Shown piece by piece: positions 19,355 to 32,020 of a stretch of DNA of 64,000 nucleotides. The stretch is from Actinomadura sp. CNU-125 (GTDB taxonomy: Bacteria > Actinomycetota > Actinomycetes > Streptosporangiales > Streptosporangiaceae), in NCBI RefSeq assembly GCF_001942465.1, contig NZ_MKJY01000222.1:62001-126000 (forward strand), in the 5' to 3' direction. The stretch's first letter is position 1; every line of letters starts with the position of its first letter. Under the pieces are notes generated by a model that was not told where the DNA came from, did no database searches, and worked only from the letters and a program-made list of their open reading frames with translations. A program made the translations under genes and the position numbers.

Positions 19355-19969
19355 TCAGGAGCGGCCCAGAATCAAGCTCATCGCCTCGGCGCGCGTCTCG
19401 GCGTGATCGCGGAAGTCGCCGCGGACGGCGGACGTCACCGTCCGCGCACCGGGCTTGCGCACCCCGCGCATCGTCATGCACAGATGCTCGGCCTCGATCA
19501 CCACGATCGCGCCGCGCGGCTCCAGGACGTTCATGAGCGCGTCGGCGACCTGGCTCGTCAGACGCTCCTGCACCTGCGGGCGACGCGCGTACACGTCCAC
19601 CAGCCGGGCCAGCTTCGACAGGCCGGTGATCTGACCCTTCTCGTTCGGCGTGTACCCGACGTGGGCCACGCCGTGGAACGGGACGAGGTGGTGTTCGCAG
19701 ACGCTGTACACCCCGATGTCCTTCACCAGGACCATTTCCTCATGGCCAGCGTCGAACACCGTGGTGAGCGCCTCTTCCGGACGCTGCCGCAGGCCCGCGA
19801 ACTGCTCGGCGTACGCACGCGCGACGCGCGCCGGGGTGTCGCGGAGCCCGTCGCGATCGGGGTTCTCCCCGATCGCGAACAGGATCTCGCGGACGGCCTT
19901 CTCGATCCTGCCCTGATCGAACCCTGGGGGCGCGTCGGGCAGCGGAGCGTCATCGAAGGGATCGGTCAC
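19355..19969 (-). CDS. folE: GTP cyclohydrolase I
   Basis: First step of folate synthesis, GTP to dihydroneopterin triphosphate. 204 residues. Zn-binding and catalytic residues appear in [13 protein letters not shown] and [15 protein letters not shown]; other family motifs are [12 protein letters not shown] and [20 protein letters not shown]. It follows ftsH by 5 bp, an arrangement common in Actinobacteria, so the two are co-transcribed. Confidence 0.97.
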   Translation of the reverse strand: MTDPFDDAPLPDAPPGFDQGRIEKAVREILFAIGENPDRDGLRDTPARVARAYAEQFAGLRQRPEEALTTVFDAGHEEMVLVKDIGVYSVCEHHLVPFHGVAHVGYTPNEKGQITGLSKLARLVDVYARRPQVQERLTSQVADALMNVLEPRGAIVVIEAEHLCMTMRGVRKPGARTVTSAVRGDFRDHAETRAEAMSLILGRS

Positions 19970-19974
19970 CTGGG

Positions 19975-21993
<2,019 letters not shown>

Positions 21994-22304
21994 TTATCCG
22001 GTTACCCCTTCGGGGCCCGTCCCTCCTGACCAACGTCTGTGTGCGATCCTCGCCCGCCCCGGAGGACGGACGCCACTGCGACCAACGACGGTCCCGCCGT
22101 GGCTTCGGACCACCGTGGCGGTCCCCCTTCTTCGGCTCCCCGGCCTTACGGGCCCGGGACATCGACGGTACACCGCTGGGCGCGGCAGACGCAGCCAGCG
22201 CTGTCTCCTGGCCCTTCGCCTATACCCGTCAACGACCTTTGCAACGATCCGCCACGGCCGCTTGTTCCCCGACGTCTCGTTCCTGCCGGTTCACCCGGTC
22301 CGGC
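21994..22304. other. ftsH upstream region
   Basis: 311 bp between hpt and ftsH with no supported gene. Open frames crossing it are Arg/Pro-rich shadows. It should contain the ftsH promoter; no confident -10/-35 pair can be picked. Confidence 0.4.
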
Positions 22305-22868
22305 TCAGGCCCCGTCGCCGCCGTAGACGTGCGGCGCGAGCGTCCCGACGAACGGAAGATTCCGGTATCGCTCCGCATAGTCGAGCCCGTATCCGATGAC
22401 GAACTCGTTCGGAATGTCGAACCCGATGTACTTCACGTCCAGGTCGGCCTGGACCGCCTCCGGCTTGCGCAGCAGCGCACAGATCTCCAGGGAGGCCGGC
22501 CGACGCGAAAGCAGGTTGCTGACCAGCCACGACAGCGTCAGCCCCGAGTCGACGATGTCCTCCACGATCAGAACGTGGCGGTCGAGGATGTCGGTGTCCA
22601 GGTCCTTCAGAATCCGCACGACGCCGGACGACTTCGTGCCCGACCCGTACGACGACACCGCCATCCAGTCCATCGACGCGGGCGTGTGCAGCTCCCGCGC
22701 CAGGTCCGCCATGATCATGACGGCTCCCTTGAGGACGCCGACGAGGAGCAGGTCCCGGCCCGCGTAGTCGGCGTCGATCTGCGCGGCGAGCTCCCGCACC
22801 TTGGCCTGCAGGTCGGCCTCCGGGATCAGCACCTTCGCCAGGTCGTCGCCCAGGTCCTTCTCGTCCAC
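22305..22868 (-). CDS. hpt: Hypoxanthine phosphoribosyltransferase
   Basis: Purine salvage enzyme of 187 residues. PRPP-binding motif [14 protein letters not shown], the flexible-loop [11 protein letters not shown], and the base-binding region [29 protein letters not shown] chose GTG 22868 ([10 protein letters not shown]) with GAGGGTGGGG upstream; the open frame continues 42 codons further but that extension is Arg/Cys-rich and unlike the family. It follows tilS, as in other actinomycetes. Confidence 0.95.
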   Translation of the reverse strand: MDEKDLGDDLAKVLIPEADLQAKVRELAAQIDADYAGRDLLLVGVLKGAVMIMADLARELHTPASMDWMAVSSYGSGTKSSGVVRILKDLDTDILDRHVLIVEDIVDSGLTLSWLVSNLLSRRPASLEICALLRKPEAVQADLDVKYIGFDIPNEFVIGYGLDYAERYRNLPFVGTLAPHVYGGDGA

Positions 22869-22965
22869 AACCCCACCCTCATCGTCGTGATCGCGCACGT
22901 CCGGCGCACCCGCCGACGTACCGCAGAATGCGGAAAACGGACGCCGCGGCGCGGCGAACCGGGCG

Positions 22966-24093
22966 TCAAACCGGGCCGAACAGCAGCTTCCCACACCGCC
23001 TGCAGGCCATCAGTCCCCCGGGCAGGTCGACGTGCCGCTGGCCGCGCCAGGCCGTGACCAGCCGGTCCACCGCATCGATATGGACGGCCGCGAGCGTACC
23101 CGGTGGGCTGCCCGCTTTGACCGCCGCCGCCCTCAGTACCCGCGTCCGGACGGCTCTGGGCAGTCCCGCGAGCCCGTCCAGGCGAACGGCCACGGCATAC
23201 CCCTCCTCCGGGGCCTGCAGATCCGCGTAGGCGCGCGCCGCCAGATCGTCCAGGACGTCCGCGTCCTCACGGAGCATCCGTGCGGTACGGGCCAGCGCCT
23301 CCGTGACACCCGGCCCCAGAGCCTTCTCCAGCGATGGCAAAGCCTCGTTCCGGACCCGCACGCGTGTGTAGGCGGGATCGTCGTTGTGGGGGTCGTCCCA
23401 GGGTTCGAGGCCCATCGCCAGGCAGGCACGGCGTGTGGTCGCCCGGTCCAGTTCGAGCAGGGGGCGCAGGTAACGGACGTCCGAGCCGTCCTGTTCGCCG
23501 GACGGTGCGGCGGACGGTGCGGCGGCACGGCGCGTGAACTCGGGCGGCATACCGGACAGCGACCGCGCGCCCGAACCCCGCGCCAACCCGAGCAGAACGG
23601 TCTCCGCCTGATCGTTCAGCGTGTGCCCCAGAAGAACCGCGGTGGCGCCTAAACGAAGTGCAGCATCGTCCAGCGCCGCGTACCGAGCGTCACGAGCCGC
23701 ATTCTCCATGCCGCCCTGTGTTCCTACTGTGACGGCGACGGACCCGACCGGGTCCAGCCCAAGGTCGGCGAGCGTGCGCACGACGGCATCAGCGCGCGCG
23801 CCGGATCCTTCCTGGAGGCCGTGGTCGATCGTCACGGCCCCTGCCGGAATCCCCAGCCGCGGCGCGACGAACGCCAGCGCCCCCGCGAGCGCCAGCGAGT
23901 CCGCGCCTCCGCTGCACGCGGCGAGCACCATCCCCGCAGGCCGTCCCGTCGCCCGTCCGGCACCCGCCCCCGCGGGTTCTCCCGCAGGTTTTCCCGCGGG
24001 TCCGCCCGGGGACGGCGGCAGGGACGGCGGCAGGTCCGCCAGCATCCGCCGAACCGCGAGACGTACCGTCGCGACGGCCGGATCAGGACCCAC
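22966..24093 (-). CDS. tilS: tRNA(Ile)-lysidine synthetase
   Basis: Modifies C34 of tRNA-Ile(CAU) to lysidine so that it reads AUA. 375 residues. P-loop [14 protein letters not shown], the family motif [22 protein letters not shown], and [28 protein letters not shown] with the N-x-D-pair ([17 protein letters not shown]). A short Pro-Ala-Gly repeat linker (about residues 28-48) precedes the P-loop. GTG start directly abuts the stop of the DUF2342 gene (TGAGTG), so the two are coupled. Confidence 0.95.
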   Translation of the reverse strand: MGPDPAVATVRLAVRRMLADLPPSLPPSPGGPAGKPAGEPAGAGAGRATGRPAGMVLAACSGGADSLALAGALAFVAPRLGIPAGAVTIDHGLQEGSGARADAVVRTLADLGLDPVGSVAVTVGTQGGMENAARDARYAALDDAALRLGATAVLLGHTLNDQAETVLLGLARGSGARSLSGMPPEFTRRAAAPSAAPSGEQDGSDVRYLRPLLELDRATTRRACLAMGLEPWDDPHNDDPAYTRVRVRNEALPSLEKALGPGVTEALARTARMLREDADVLDDLAARAYADLQAPEEGYAVAVRLDGLAGLPRAVRTRVLRAAAVKAGSPPGTLAAVHIDAVDRLVTAWRGQRHVDLPGGLMACRRCGKLLFGPV

Positions 24094-25218
24094 TCAAGCC
24101 TCGTTCGCCTCCGGCGGGACCGCGTCGATGGCGCGCGGGCCGACGACCCGTGCGATCCACAGGTCGGGTTCCTTGATCTCCACGTGGGTCGGCAGGCTCT
24201 CCGGCGAGTCCCACACCTTGTTGAAACCGGTCATGCCCACCTCGGTGACCACCCGGCGGACGAACCGCGAGCCCTCCGCGTACTGCTTCATCTTCATGTC
24301 GAGGCCGAGGAGGCGACGGATCGTCTTGTCCATCCGGCTGCCGCCCTCGCGCCGCCCCTGGAAGCGGTTCCGGATCTGCTGCACGGACGGCACGACCTCC
24401 GGGCCGACCGCGTCCATCACGTAGTCGCCGTGCCCCTCGGCGAGCGTCATCACGGCGGTGAGCCGGTCGAGGATCTCGCGCTGCTCCGGGCTCTGGATGG
24501 CGTCGATGAGGTTGGATTCCCCGCCCCGGACGGCGTCCGCGACGGCCTCCGCGGCGTCCTTGATCCGGTCCAGCATCGCGCCCGGGTCCAGGTCGGACGC
24601 CAAGAGGAACTGGGTCATCTGGTTCTGCACGTACTCGCGCAGCCAGGGCACGGCGGTGAACTGCGCACGGTGCGTCTCCTCGTGGAGGCAGACCCACAGG
24701 CGGAAGTCGCGCGGGTCTACGCGAAGTTCCTGTTCCACGTGGACGATGTTGGGCGCGACGAGCGTGAGCCGCCCCGTGGGAGCGCGTCCGTCCGGGTCAG
24801 GCGGGAGGAACAGCTCGTACTGTCCCAGTACACGGCTCGCCATGTAGGCGAGGATCGCGCCGACCTGCATCCCGGTCACGCGCGACCCGACCGCGTCCAC
24901 GACCAGGTTGCCCGCGCCCCCGAGCGGCCCCGGCCCGCGCCGTTCCGACATCTGCTCCATGAGCGGTTCGAGCACCACCTTGAAGCCGTCCACGTTCGCC
25001 CGGATCCAGCCGGGGCGGTCCACGATCGTGGCCGGGTCGGGGTCGAGTTCGGAGGACATGCCGGTGAACTCCCGCACGTGCCCGTGCGCCAGCTTGGACA
25101 GTTCGCGCAGTTCCGCCACGACCTCACGGGCCTCCGCGTGGCTGACCTGCGGGCCCGGACGGACGAGCCGGGTCCCCGCCTGGACCGCCAGGTTCCAGTC
25201 GATCATTGAGGCGCTCAT
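24094..25218 (-). CDS. Zinc-dependent metalloprotease-like protein, DUF2342
   Basis: 374-residue zincin-like protein of a family restricted to Actinobacteria and once labelled coenzyme F420 biosynthesis associated. The zinc motif HEETH (in LWVCLHEETHRAQF) is intact, with a possible third ligand region EGHGDYVMDAVG. It lies between dac and tilS, the usual neighbourhood. ATG 25218 has GGTGGAG upstream. Substrate unknown. Confidence 0.88.
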   Translation of the reverse strand: MSASMIDWNLAVQAGTRLVRPGPQVSHAEAREVVAELRELSKLAHGHVREFTGMSSELDPDPATIVDRPGWIRANVDGFKVVLEPLMEQMSERRGPGPLGGAGNLVVDAVGSRVTGMQVGAILAYMASRVLGQYELFLPPDPDGRAPTGRLTLVAPNIVHVEQELRVDPRDFRLWVCLHEETHRAQFTAVPWLREYVQNQMTQFLLASDLDPGAMLDRIKDAAEAVADAVRGGESNLIDAIQSPEQREILDRLTAVMTLAEGHGDYVMDAVGPEVVPSVQQIRNRFQGRREGGSRMDKTIRRLLGLDMKMKQYAEGSRFVRRVVTEVGMTGFNKVWDSPESLPTHVEIKEPDLWIARVVGPRAIDAVPPEANEA

Positions 25219-25332
25219 GTACTCCACCGTACGTTTCGACGCGGCGCCGAAGCGCCTCTGCACGATCGTTCAACGAACAACCGTTCTGGTTATCTCCCGT
25301 GGCGCACTCCCCACACGCGGACGGCCGCGCGT

Positions 25333-26735
25333 TCAGCAGCCGCAGCGCGCGACTTCGGCGGCCAGCCGGTCGAGCGTCAGCGGGTTCACGTAGCCCTTCC
25401 CGTCCCCCAGCATGAACGCGAAAGCCAGCAACCGGCCGTCCGCGTCGCGCACGAGGCCCGCGAGGGTGCTGACGCCCGCGAGCGTCCCCGTCTTGGCGCG
25501 GACGACCCCGGCGCCCGCACGGCTCGCCCGTCCGGTGTACCGGGGCGGGCTGAGCGTGCCCGAGAAGCCGGCCACGGGCATGCCCGTGATGGTGGCGCGC
25601 AGGTCAGGACGGTCGCGTCGGCGGCGAGCGAGACGATCCGGGCCAGCGCGACCGGCGCGATGCGGTTCTTCGGCGACAGTCCGCTCCCGTCGTTGACGGT
25701 GACGCCCTGGCCGACGCCGAGTTCGGTCAAGACCTGCTGGACAGCCTGCGCCGCGCCTTGGAACGACGCAGGAAGCCCCTTGTCGATCGCAACCTGCCGT
25801 GCCACGGCCTCGGCCACGTCGTTGTCGCTCTCGGTCAACAGGTATTCCACGAGCACCGAAAGAGGAGGCGACTGCACGGCCGCCAACTGTTCGGCCCCGT
25901 CCGTCGCGGTCGTCTTGCGTCCCGCCTTGGCGGACACCCCGTTCTCGGCGAGCAGCTTCGCGAACTTCGCCGTGGCCACTGCCGCCGGATCGGAGACCCG
26001 GGCCCGCTTGGTCGGGTCCTGTGGAGCGACCTTCCCCTTGTCCACGGTCAGGGCCGACACGGGGGCGACCTCACCGTCGGGTATGTAGTTGGGCTTCCAG
26101 GTAGGCGCGGCTCCCGACCCCTGATAAGCGGACACGTCATAGTCCACCCGAACCTGGCCTGCGTCCCCGGTCTTCTTCAGCGACGCCGCAGTCTGCCGCG
26201 CCAGGTCGATAAGGGACGCGAACCGCGGAGAGCCGTCCTCTGGGCTCGCGGGGAACGCGGTCAGGGTAGGATCCCCGCCTCCGACCAGTACGATGCCGCC
26301 GCCTTCGCCGCGCACGACGCGGGTGGTGATCCGGTGCCGCGGCCCGGCGGAGGCCAGTGCCGCCACCGACGTCGCCAGCTTCGTCGTCGACGCGGGCGTG
26401 GCCGGCCGGTCGCCGTGATGCCGGAACAGCGCCTGCCCGGTCGCCACGTCGACCACGACGGCGCTGATCTCGGTGTCGGCGCCGCCGATCGCCCCGGACA
26501 GCCGTCCCGCCAGGACGGAGGCGTCCGGCGGGCGGCCCGTGCCCGGCTCGGCGGCGGGGACCTCGGTGGGAACCTCCGCCGAGACCCGGACGACGTCCCG
26601 CGCCGCCACACTCGGCGGCTGCGGCGACAGATGCCGGGGCGGTGTGAGTTTCACCACTGCGAGCGCCGCGGTGACGGCGAAAACATTAAGGAGGGACAGT
26701 GACAGCAAGACGAGGGCACGGCCCCGTCCGGGCAC
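25333..26735 (-). CDS. dacB: D-alanyl-D-alanine carboxypeptidase/endopeptidase (PBP4, DacB family), frameshifted
   Basis: Low-molecular-weight class C penicillin-binding protein acting on peptidoglycan outside the membrane. N-terminal membrane anchor ([21 protein letters not shown]), active-site ASTTKLATS (SxxK), ESDNDVAEA (SxN) and RAKTGTLAG (KTG). The KTG part lies in another frame: after SLAADAT near 25612 the sequence ACCGTCC needs one extra C to give [19 protein letters not shown]. With that base the protein is about 468 residues. GTG 26735 has GAGAGGGG upstream; ATG 26768 is the alternative. ppa is divergent. Confidence 0.87.
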
Positions 26736-26778
26736 GTCGCCACCCCTCTCCCACTCAGCACTCACCAACGTGCGACAT

Positions 26779-26790
26779 CCTTATATAAGG
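26779..26790. promoter_or_regulatory. AT-rich palindrome in the dacB/ppa divergent promoter region
   Basis: CCTTATATAAGG is a perfect 12-bp palindrome in a GC-rich setting, 43 bp from the dacB GTG and 86 bp before ppa. TATATA or TTATAT can act as a -10 element in both directions. A regulator site is possible but unproven. Confidence 0.4.
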
Positions 26791-26876
26791 GAACACCCAC
26801 CAACGTGGGGGCCGGCCTCGCCCGCACAGACCCCCGAAAGACTAATCACTGCGACGCGCAGGGAGCGGAGGACATC

Positions 26877-27369
26877 TTGGATTTCGACGTCACCATTGAG
26901 ATCCCGAAGGGTCAGCGGAACAAGTACGAGATCGACCACGAGAGCGGTCGCATCCGTCTCGACCGCATGCTCTTCACGTCGACGCAAGTATCCCGCCGAC
27001 TACGGGTTCATCGAGGACACCCTCGGTGAGGACGGGGACCCCCTGGACGCGCTCGTCCTGCTGCAGGAGCCGACCTTCCCCGGCTGCCTCATCCGCTGCC
27101 GCGCCGTCGGCATGTTCCGGATGACGGACGAGGCCGGTGGTGACGACAAGGTCCTGTGCGTCCCCGCGACCGACCCCCGCATGGAGCACCTGCGCGACAT
27201 CCACCACGTCGCCGAGTTCGACCGCCTGGAGATCCAGCACTTCTTCGAGGTCTACAAGGACCTGGAGCCCGGCAAGTCCGTCGAGGGCGCCAGCTGGGTC
27301 GGACGCGTCGAGGCCGAGGCCGAGATCGAGCGGTCCCGCAAGCGCGCGGTGGAGCAGGGCGAGCACTGA
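26877..27369 (+). CDS. ppa: Inorganic pyrophosphatase, frameshifted
   Basis: Family I soluble pyrophosphatase, hydrolysing PPi from biosynthesis; essential. TTG 26877 with GGAGGAC upstream. N-terminal part [21 protein letters not shown]; after FTSTQ the frame shifts (near 26985, an extra base in 'acgcaagtatccc') to [25 protein letters not shown], which has the Mg-binding DGDPLDALV, and on to [13 protein letters not shown] and [15 protein letters not shown]. Repaired length about 163 residues, normal for the family. Unlike most breaks here this one is an insertion. Confidence 0.93.
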
Positions 27370-27473
27370 GCCTCACCAGGGGCACGGGAGCCGCTGAACG
27401 GCGCGATCCGCTCCCCGCCGTCCACTCCCCACCGTCTGCTTCCCCAGTCCGGCATCGTCCGGCCCGGGCACAT

Positions 27474-27513
27474 GAGGACCCTTCCGTACGGGACGCCCGG
27501 CGGGAGGGTCCTC
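27474..27513. terminator. Hairpin between ppa and the sigma-factor fusion gene
   Basis: GAGGACCCT and AGGGTCCTC (27474-27482, 27505-27513) pair perfectly, in the 199-bp convergent gap. It can serve both transcripts; there is no U-tract. Confidence 0.5.
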
Positions 27514-27568
27514 GCATCGGCGGTGGACGTGCCGTGGGCGGCCGTCGCAGGAATCGGTCGTCCGGGCG

Positions 27569-28912
27569 TCAACCGGCCGGTGTCGGGCTCTGCCCGGTCG
27601 CGGGCGGGGACGTCGGCTCGTCCGTGGGCGACGGCGGCGGAGTCGTGACGGGCGGGTCTCCGCCGGACGGCGGAGGTTTCGACGGCGACGCCGGACCGGC
27701 CGGGGACGGGCGTGGGCGCGGCGGTACGGGAACGTGCGAGGAACCGGCGGGAGGGCGTGGCGACGCTTCTTGACCGGCTCCGGAGGGTGGTGGCGACCCG
27801 CTTCCGGCCAGAGCCCGGTTGTCCGTACCCGGGTCCTGCCCTGGAATCGGTGTCTCGGGTGACTCCTGCCCCGGTGCGGGTGCGTTCCCCGGGTCGCCGT
27901 CCGGAAGCGATGCCCCTCGGCTGTTGCCCGGCTGGGGACTGGGTTTCGGCCCCACGACCGTCTCGACTCTCTCTGCGTCCCGGTCGCTTCCATTGGCAGA
28001 CACCCATACGAATCCCCCGCCTCCGAGCACGACGACCGTGGCGGCGACCAACGCGACTCGCCTCCATGCTCTTCGCGAGGCGGCGGCACGGTACGTCCGA
28101 TCGGGCTGGGCGCCCTGAACGGGAAAGCCCGCCACCGTGAAGCCGGTGAGGCCCGCCGCGACGAACAACCGGTAACCGACGAGTTCGGGGTCCGTGAAGC
28201 AGCTCACGACCCGGAGTTGCAGTTCGTCCGGCGGAGCGACGTCCGGCAGCAAGCCGAACACCTTGGACGCCGACACGGTGCGCGGACGGAACGCCTGACA
28301 CTGCGAGCACTCCTCCGCGTGCCGCAGCAGACGGCCGTCCACGTCCGCCCCGCCGCTTCTTTCCTTCAGCAATGCAGCGCGCTCTGCACAGCCGTAAGGG
28401 CCTTGCCCCTCCAGCATCTCCGCCGTCAGCGTCTGTTCGAGTTCCGTATGCGCGCGAACGAGCGCCGCATGCACGTTGCCGGGCGTGAGCCCCAGCACGG
28501 CCGCCAGTTCCGGGATCGGGAGCCCGTGCCGTACATGCAGATCCAGAACGTCTTGCGAGATCGGCGAAAGTGCCTGCACGGCATTCCAGGAGATGAGCCG
28601 CTGATCGACATCTTCCTGGTCATGGCTCGCAACGGGAGGATCGGGCGTGCGGTCTTCCGAAGGCGGCCTGCGCGCGCACTGCAGGCGCGCAATGGCGTAC
28701 AGCCAGGGCCCGAACCGTGCGGGGTCACGGAGTTTGTCGATGTGCGCTTCCGCCGCGACGAAAGTGTCGCGCAGAGCGACCTGAGCATCGTCCCGCGCCT
28801 GCGTACGGAACCAGCAGTAGGCGTACAGCCGGTCGGCATAGGCGCCGTAGACCGAGGCCGGCGCGTCCGGTTCCCGCACCCGCAGCGCCTCGACCAGTTC
28901 TTGGTCGTCCAT
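27569..28912 (-). CDS. ECF-like sigma factor fused to a membrane-anchored, Pro/Ser-rich extracytoplasmic tail
   Basis: About 447 residues. Residues 1-85 resemble sigma-70 region 2 (ASVYGAYADRLYAYCWFRT...DTFVAAEAHIDKLRDP), 110-165 resemble region 4 (LSPISQDVLDLHVRHGLPIPELAAVLGLTPGNVHAALVRA cut into helix-turn-helix). Around residue 200 HAEECSQC resembles the H-x3-C-x2-C zinc motif of anti-sigma factors. A membrane segment near 280-300 (VALVAATVVVLGGGGFVWV) is followed by about 140 residues rich in Pro, Ser and Gly, presumably outside the cell. So a sigma factor, an anti-sigma-like element and a sensor-like tail are joined in one chain. Start ATG 28912 (MDDQELVEAL); open to 28984. Confidence 0.85.
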   Translation of the reverse strand: MDDQELVEALRVREPDAPASVYGAYADRLYAYCWFRTQARDDAQVALRDTFVAAEAHIDKLRDPARFGPWLYAIARLQCARRPPSEDRTPDPPVASHDQEDVDQRLISWNAVQALSPISQDVLDLHVRHGLPIPELAAVLGLTPGNVHAALVRAHTELEQTLTAEMLEGQGPYGCAERAALLKERSGGADVDGRLLRHAEECSQCQAFRPRTVSASKVFGLLPDVAPPDELQLRVVSCFTDPELVGYRLFVAAGLTGFTVAGFPVQGAQPDRTYRAAASRRAWRRVALVAATVVVLGGGGFVWVSANGSDRDAERVETVVGPKPSPQPGNSRGASLPDGDPGNAPAPGQESPETPIPGQDPGTDNRALAGSGSPPPSGAGQEASPRPPAGSSHVPVPPRPRPSPAGPASPSKPPPSGGDPPVTTPPPSPTDEPTSPPATGQSPTPAG

Positions 28913-29065
28913 GACTGAAAGGTAGGGGCTCCAACGTCCTTTTACCGGCGATTTCACTAGATCAGACCGGGTGCCGAACTCCATTCGAAGCCCATTATTC
29001 CTTTTACGAAGGAAGTAACAATTAACCCACTTTGTCCACTGGTGACGGGCGACCCGAAGATCGAG

Positions 29066-29090
29066 TTGACACTGTCACGATGACAGTGTC
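29066..29090 (+). promoter_or_regulatory. MerR-type promoter: -35 box and 23-bp palindrome
   Basis: GACACTGTCA-cga-TGACAGTGTC (29068-29090) is a perfect 10+3+10 inverted repeat that overlaps a TTGACA -35 box (29066-29071) and ends 11 bases before the ATG of the MerR-like gene. MerR-family proteins bind such dyads within the promoter spacer, so autoregulation is likely. It may also affect the divergent sigma-fusion gene. Confidence 0.6.
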
Positions 29091-29101
29091 ATCATCGTCA
29101 C

Positions 29102-29700
29102 ATGGACGGCACCTGGACGATCGGCGAGCTGGCGGACCGCGCCACCGCGGCCCTCGCCGACCACGACTCCCCACCGGTCAACGGCCGGGTCCGCGACCTG
29201 CCGAACGAGCGGCTCATCCGCTGGTACACCACGATCGGCCTCATCGACCCTCCCCTGGGCCGCCGCGGCCGCACCGCCCTCTACGGCCGCCGGCACCTGC
29301 TCCAACTCGTCGCGGTGAAACGCCGCCAGGCCACGGGGCGGTCGATCGCCGAGATCCAGGTCGAACTGCCGCCGCCACCGACGAGGCGCTGGAACGGATC
29401 GCCGCCCTGCCCTCCGCCGCGCCCGGCGAAGAAGGCGAGGCCCGGGAAAACTTCTGGCGTCGGCGCCCCGACGTCTCCCACCGCCCCGCCACCGTGACGG
29501 CCCGCCGCACGCCCCGGCCGGCGATCGTCCAAGGCGTCCGCCTCGCCCCCGACCTCACCCTTCTACTGGAGTCGACCGACCTCTCCGCCGCCGACCTCGC
29601 CGCCATCGAATCGGCCGCCCGGCCGCTCTTGGACGAACTGCGCCGCCGCGGCCTCATCGCGTCCCCCGAATCCGCCACTCCTCCCCGGAGGTCCCAGTGA
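29102..29700 (+). CDS. MerR-family-like transcriptional regulator, frameshifted
   Basis: N-terminal winged helix with WTIGELADRA, LPNERLIRWYTTIGLIDPP and GRTALYGRRHLLQLVAVKRRQATGRS cut by short insertions relative to classical MerR; then a C-terminal helical part (DLSAADLAAIESAARPLLDELRRRGLIA). The frame breaks near 29375 in the run 'gccgccgcca': one missing base restores ATDEALERIAALPSAAPG. Repaired length about 199 residues. A 23-bp palindrome lies in its promoter. It overlaps the VIT/vWA gene (GTGA), so it probably controls and is made with it. The ligand-binding domain is not recognised. Confidence 0.82.
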
Positions 29701-32020
29701 CAGTGCGAATCAACCGGCTTCCCGATTCCGCCGAGCAAGACGCCCACGACGGCGGGCTCGGCGCGCTCAGCACCGGCAAGGGCAACCTGCCGCTCGACAG
29801 TGTCGACGTGCACGCGACCGTCACCGGCCCGGCCGTCGGCATCGACGTCACCCAGGGTTTCCACAACCCGTTCGACGTGCCGCTGGAGGCGACCTACATC
29901 TTCCCCCTGCCGGACCGCGCGGCCGTCACCGCACTGCGGATGGAAACGGCCGGCCGGGTCGTCGAGGGAGTCCTGAAGGAGCGCGGGCAGGCCAGACGCG
30001 ACTACGACACCGCGATCGCCTCCGGCCGCAGGGCCGCGATCGCCGAGGAGGACCGTCCCGACGTCTTCGCGATGCGGGTCGGCAACATACAGCCGGGCGA
30101 ACGCGTCAGGATCGAACTCCGGCTGAACCAGCCGCTCACCCGCGACTCCGCCACCGACTCGACCTTCCGCTTCCCGCTCGTGGTGGCCCCCCGCTACATC
30201 CCGGGCACGCCGCTCGACGACGAACGCGCCGGCCCCGGCACGTCCGACGACACCGACGCCGTTCCGGACGCCTCCCGGATCAGCCCGCCGGTCCTCCTGC
30301 CCGGCTTCCCGAACCCGGTCCGCCTGTCGATCGCCGTCGACATCGACCCCGTCGGCCTGCCACTCACCGAGATCGGCTCCGCCATGCACGTCGTGTCCGA
30401 GGAAACCGAGAACGGCCGAACGACGGTCCGGCTGCGGCCCGGCGAACGCCTGAACCGCGACTTCGTCCTCCGCCTTCGCTACGCCGAGCAGGAGAGCGCC
30501 GCCCTGGCCGCCGCCCCGGACGAGTCCGGCGACGAGGGAACCTTCACCCTCACCGTGCTCCCCTCCGGCGAAGCCCGTCCCCGACCCCGCGACGTCGTCC
30601 TCGTCCTCGACCGTTCGGGCAGCATGCGGGGCTGGAAGATCGTCGCCGCCCGCCGCGCCGCCGCCCGGATCGTCGACACCCTCCGCACCGAGGACAGATT
30701 CGCCGTCCTGTCCTTCGACAACGTCATCGAGCACCCCCGCGGCCTCGACCTCGCACTCGCCGCGGGAACCGACCGCAACCGGTTCCGCGCCGTCGAACAC
30801 CTCGCGTCCCTCGACGCCCGCGGCGGCACCGAGATGCTCGCACCGCTCGCCAAGGCCGGCGCCCTGCTCGACGACCCCGCCCGCGACCGCGTCCTCGTCC
30901 TGGTCACCGACGGGCAGGTCGGCAACGAAGACCAGATCATCGCCCGCCTCGCCCCGAGCCTGGGCGGGGTCCGGGTGCACACCATCGGCATCGACCGGGC
31001 CGTCAACGCCGGCTTCCTCAACCGCCTCGCCGCCATCGGCGGCGGCCACTGCGAACTGGTCGAATCCGAGGACCGCCTGGACGAGGCGATGGAAAACCTC
31101 CACAACCGGATCGCCGCCCCGATCGCGACGAACCTCTCCCTCGAATCCGAACTCGACATCGTCTCCGGCTCGGTGACCCCCGCACGACTCGGCGCGCTCT
31201 TCCCCGGCGTCCCCCTCGTGATCTCGGGCCGCTACCGCGGCGCCCCGTCCGGTTCCCTCACCGTCCGCGGCGACACCGCCGACGGAACAACGTGGAGTCA
31301 GCGAGCGACCGCCGTCCCCACCGCCGATCGCGCGGCCACGGCCCTCTGGGCCCGCGCGCACCTCCGCGACCTCGAAGACCGCTACACCGTCGGCGAGAAC
31401 CTGGAAAAACGCATCGTCGACACATCCCTACGGTTCGGCGTCCTCTGCCGCTTCACGGCGTTCGTCGCCGTCGACACCCAGGTAACGGAGGCCGGCGCAC
31501 CCCACAAGGTCGTCCAGCCGGTGGAATCGCCGTCGGGATGGGAACACGGCGACGCCATGGACGTCCCCGACTTCCTCCGCGGCGAGACCCTGCAGGCCGC
31601 CGCCCCGATGTCACTCCCCGCACCGGCCGCCCCCGGCTCTGCCCCGCCTGCGCCCATGGCGTACGCCGCACCGGCCGGCCCGCCCCGGCGGACGCCCGCG
31701 CCGCCTTCGCCCAACGCCCGCCCACCCCGCGGGAGGAGATCGACAAGGCGCTCGAACGGCTCCGCACCGTCCCCGAAACCCACGACGACCGCCTCACCCA
31801 CCTCCGCGACCGACTCCTCCCCGCGCTCGACTCGATCGTCCGTCGAATGGAGGCGCAATCGCAGGAGACCGGCCCCCTCGCCGCCCTCCGCGACGCCCTG
31901 CAGTCCCTCACTCCCACGTCGACCGAGGAAGAGGTCCGAACCCTCTGGGACCGGACCGTCCAGACCCTCTCCGACTTCGTCGCCCCTCGACGCCCCTTCT
32001 GGAAACGCGGCAGGCGATGA
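29697..32020 (+). CDS. VIT and von Willebrand A domain protein, frameshifted
   Basis: About 774 residues. An N-terminal VIT domain (residues ~20-140: VDVHATVTGPAVGIDVTQGF, EATYIFPLPDRAAVTAL, GQARRDYDTAIASGRRA) precedes a vWA domain with MIDAS residues DRSGSMRGW, GGTEML and VTDGQVGNE. A long C-terminal part ends in a helical segment (EEIDKALERLRTV...FWKRGRR) that is reached only after a frame change near 31685 (one missing base in 'gcccgccccggcg'). VIT/vWA pairs bind proteins or metal-dependent ligands; no signal peptide is seen, so cytoplasmic. GTG start overlaps the MerR-like gene by four bases. Confidence 0.87.
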
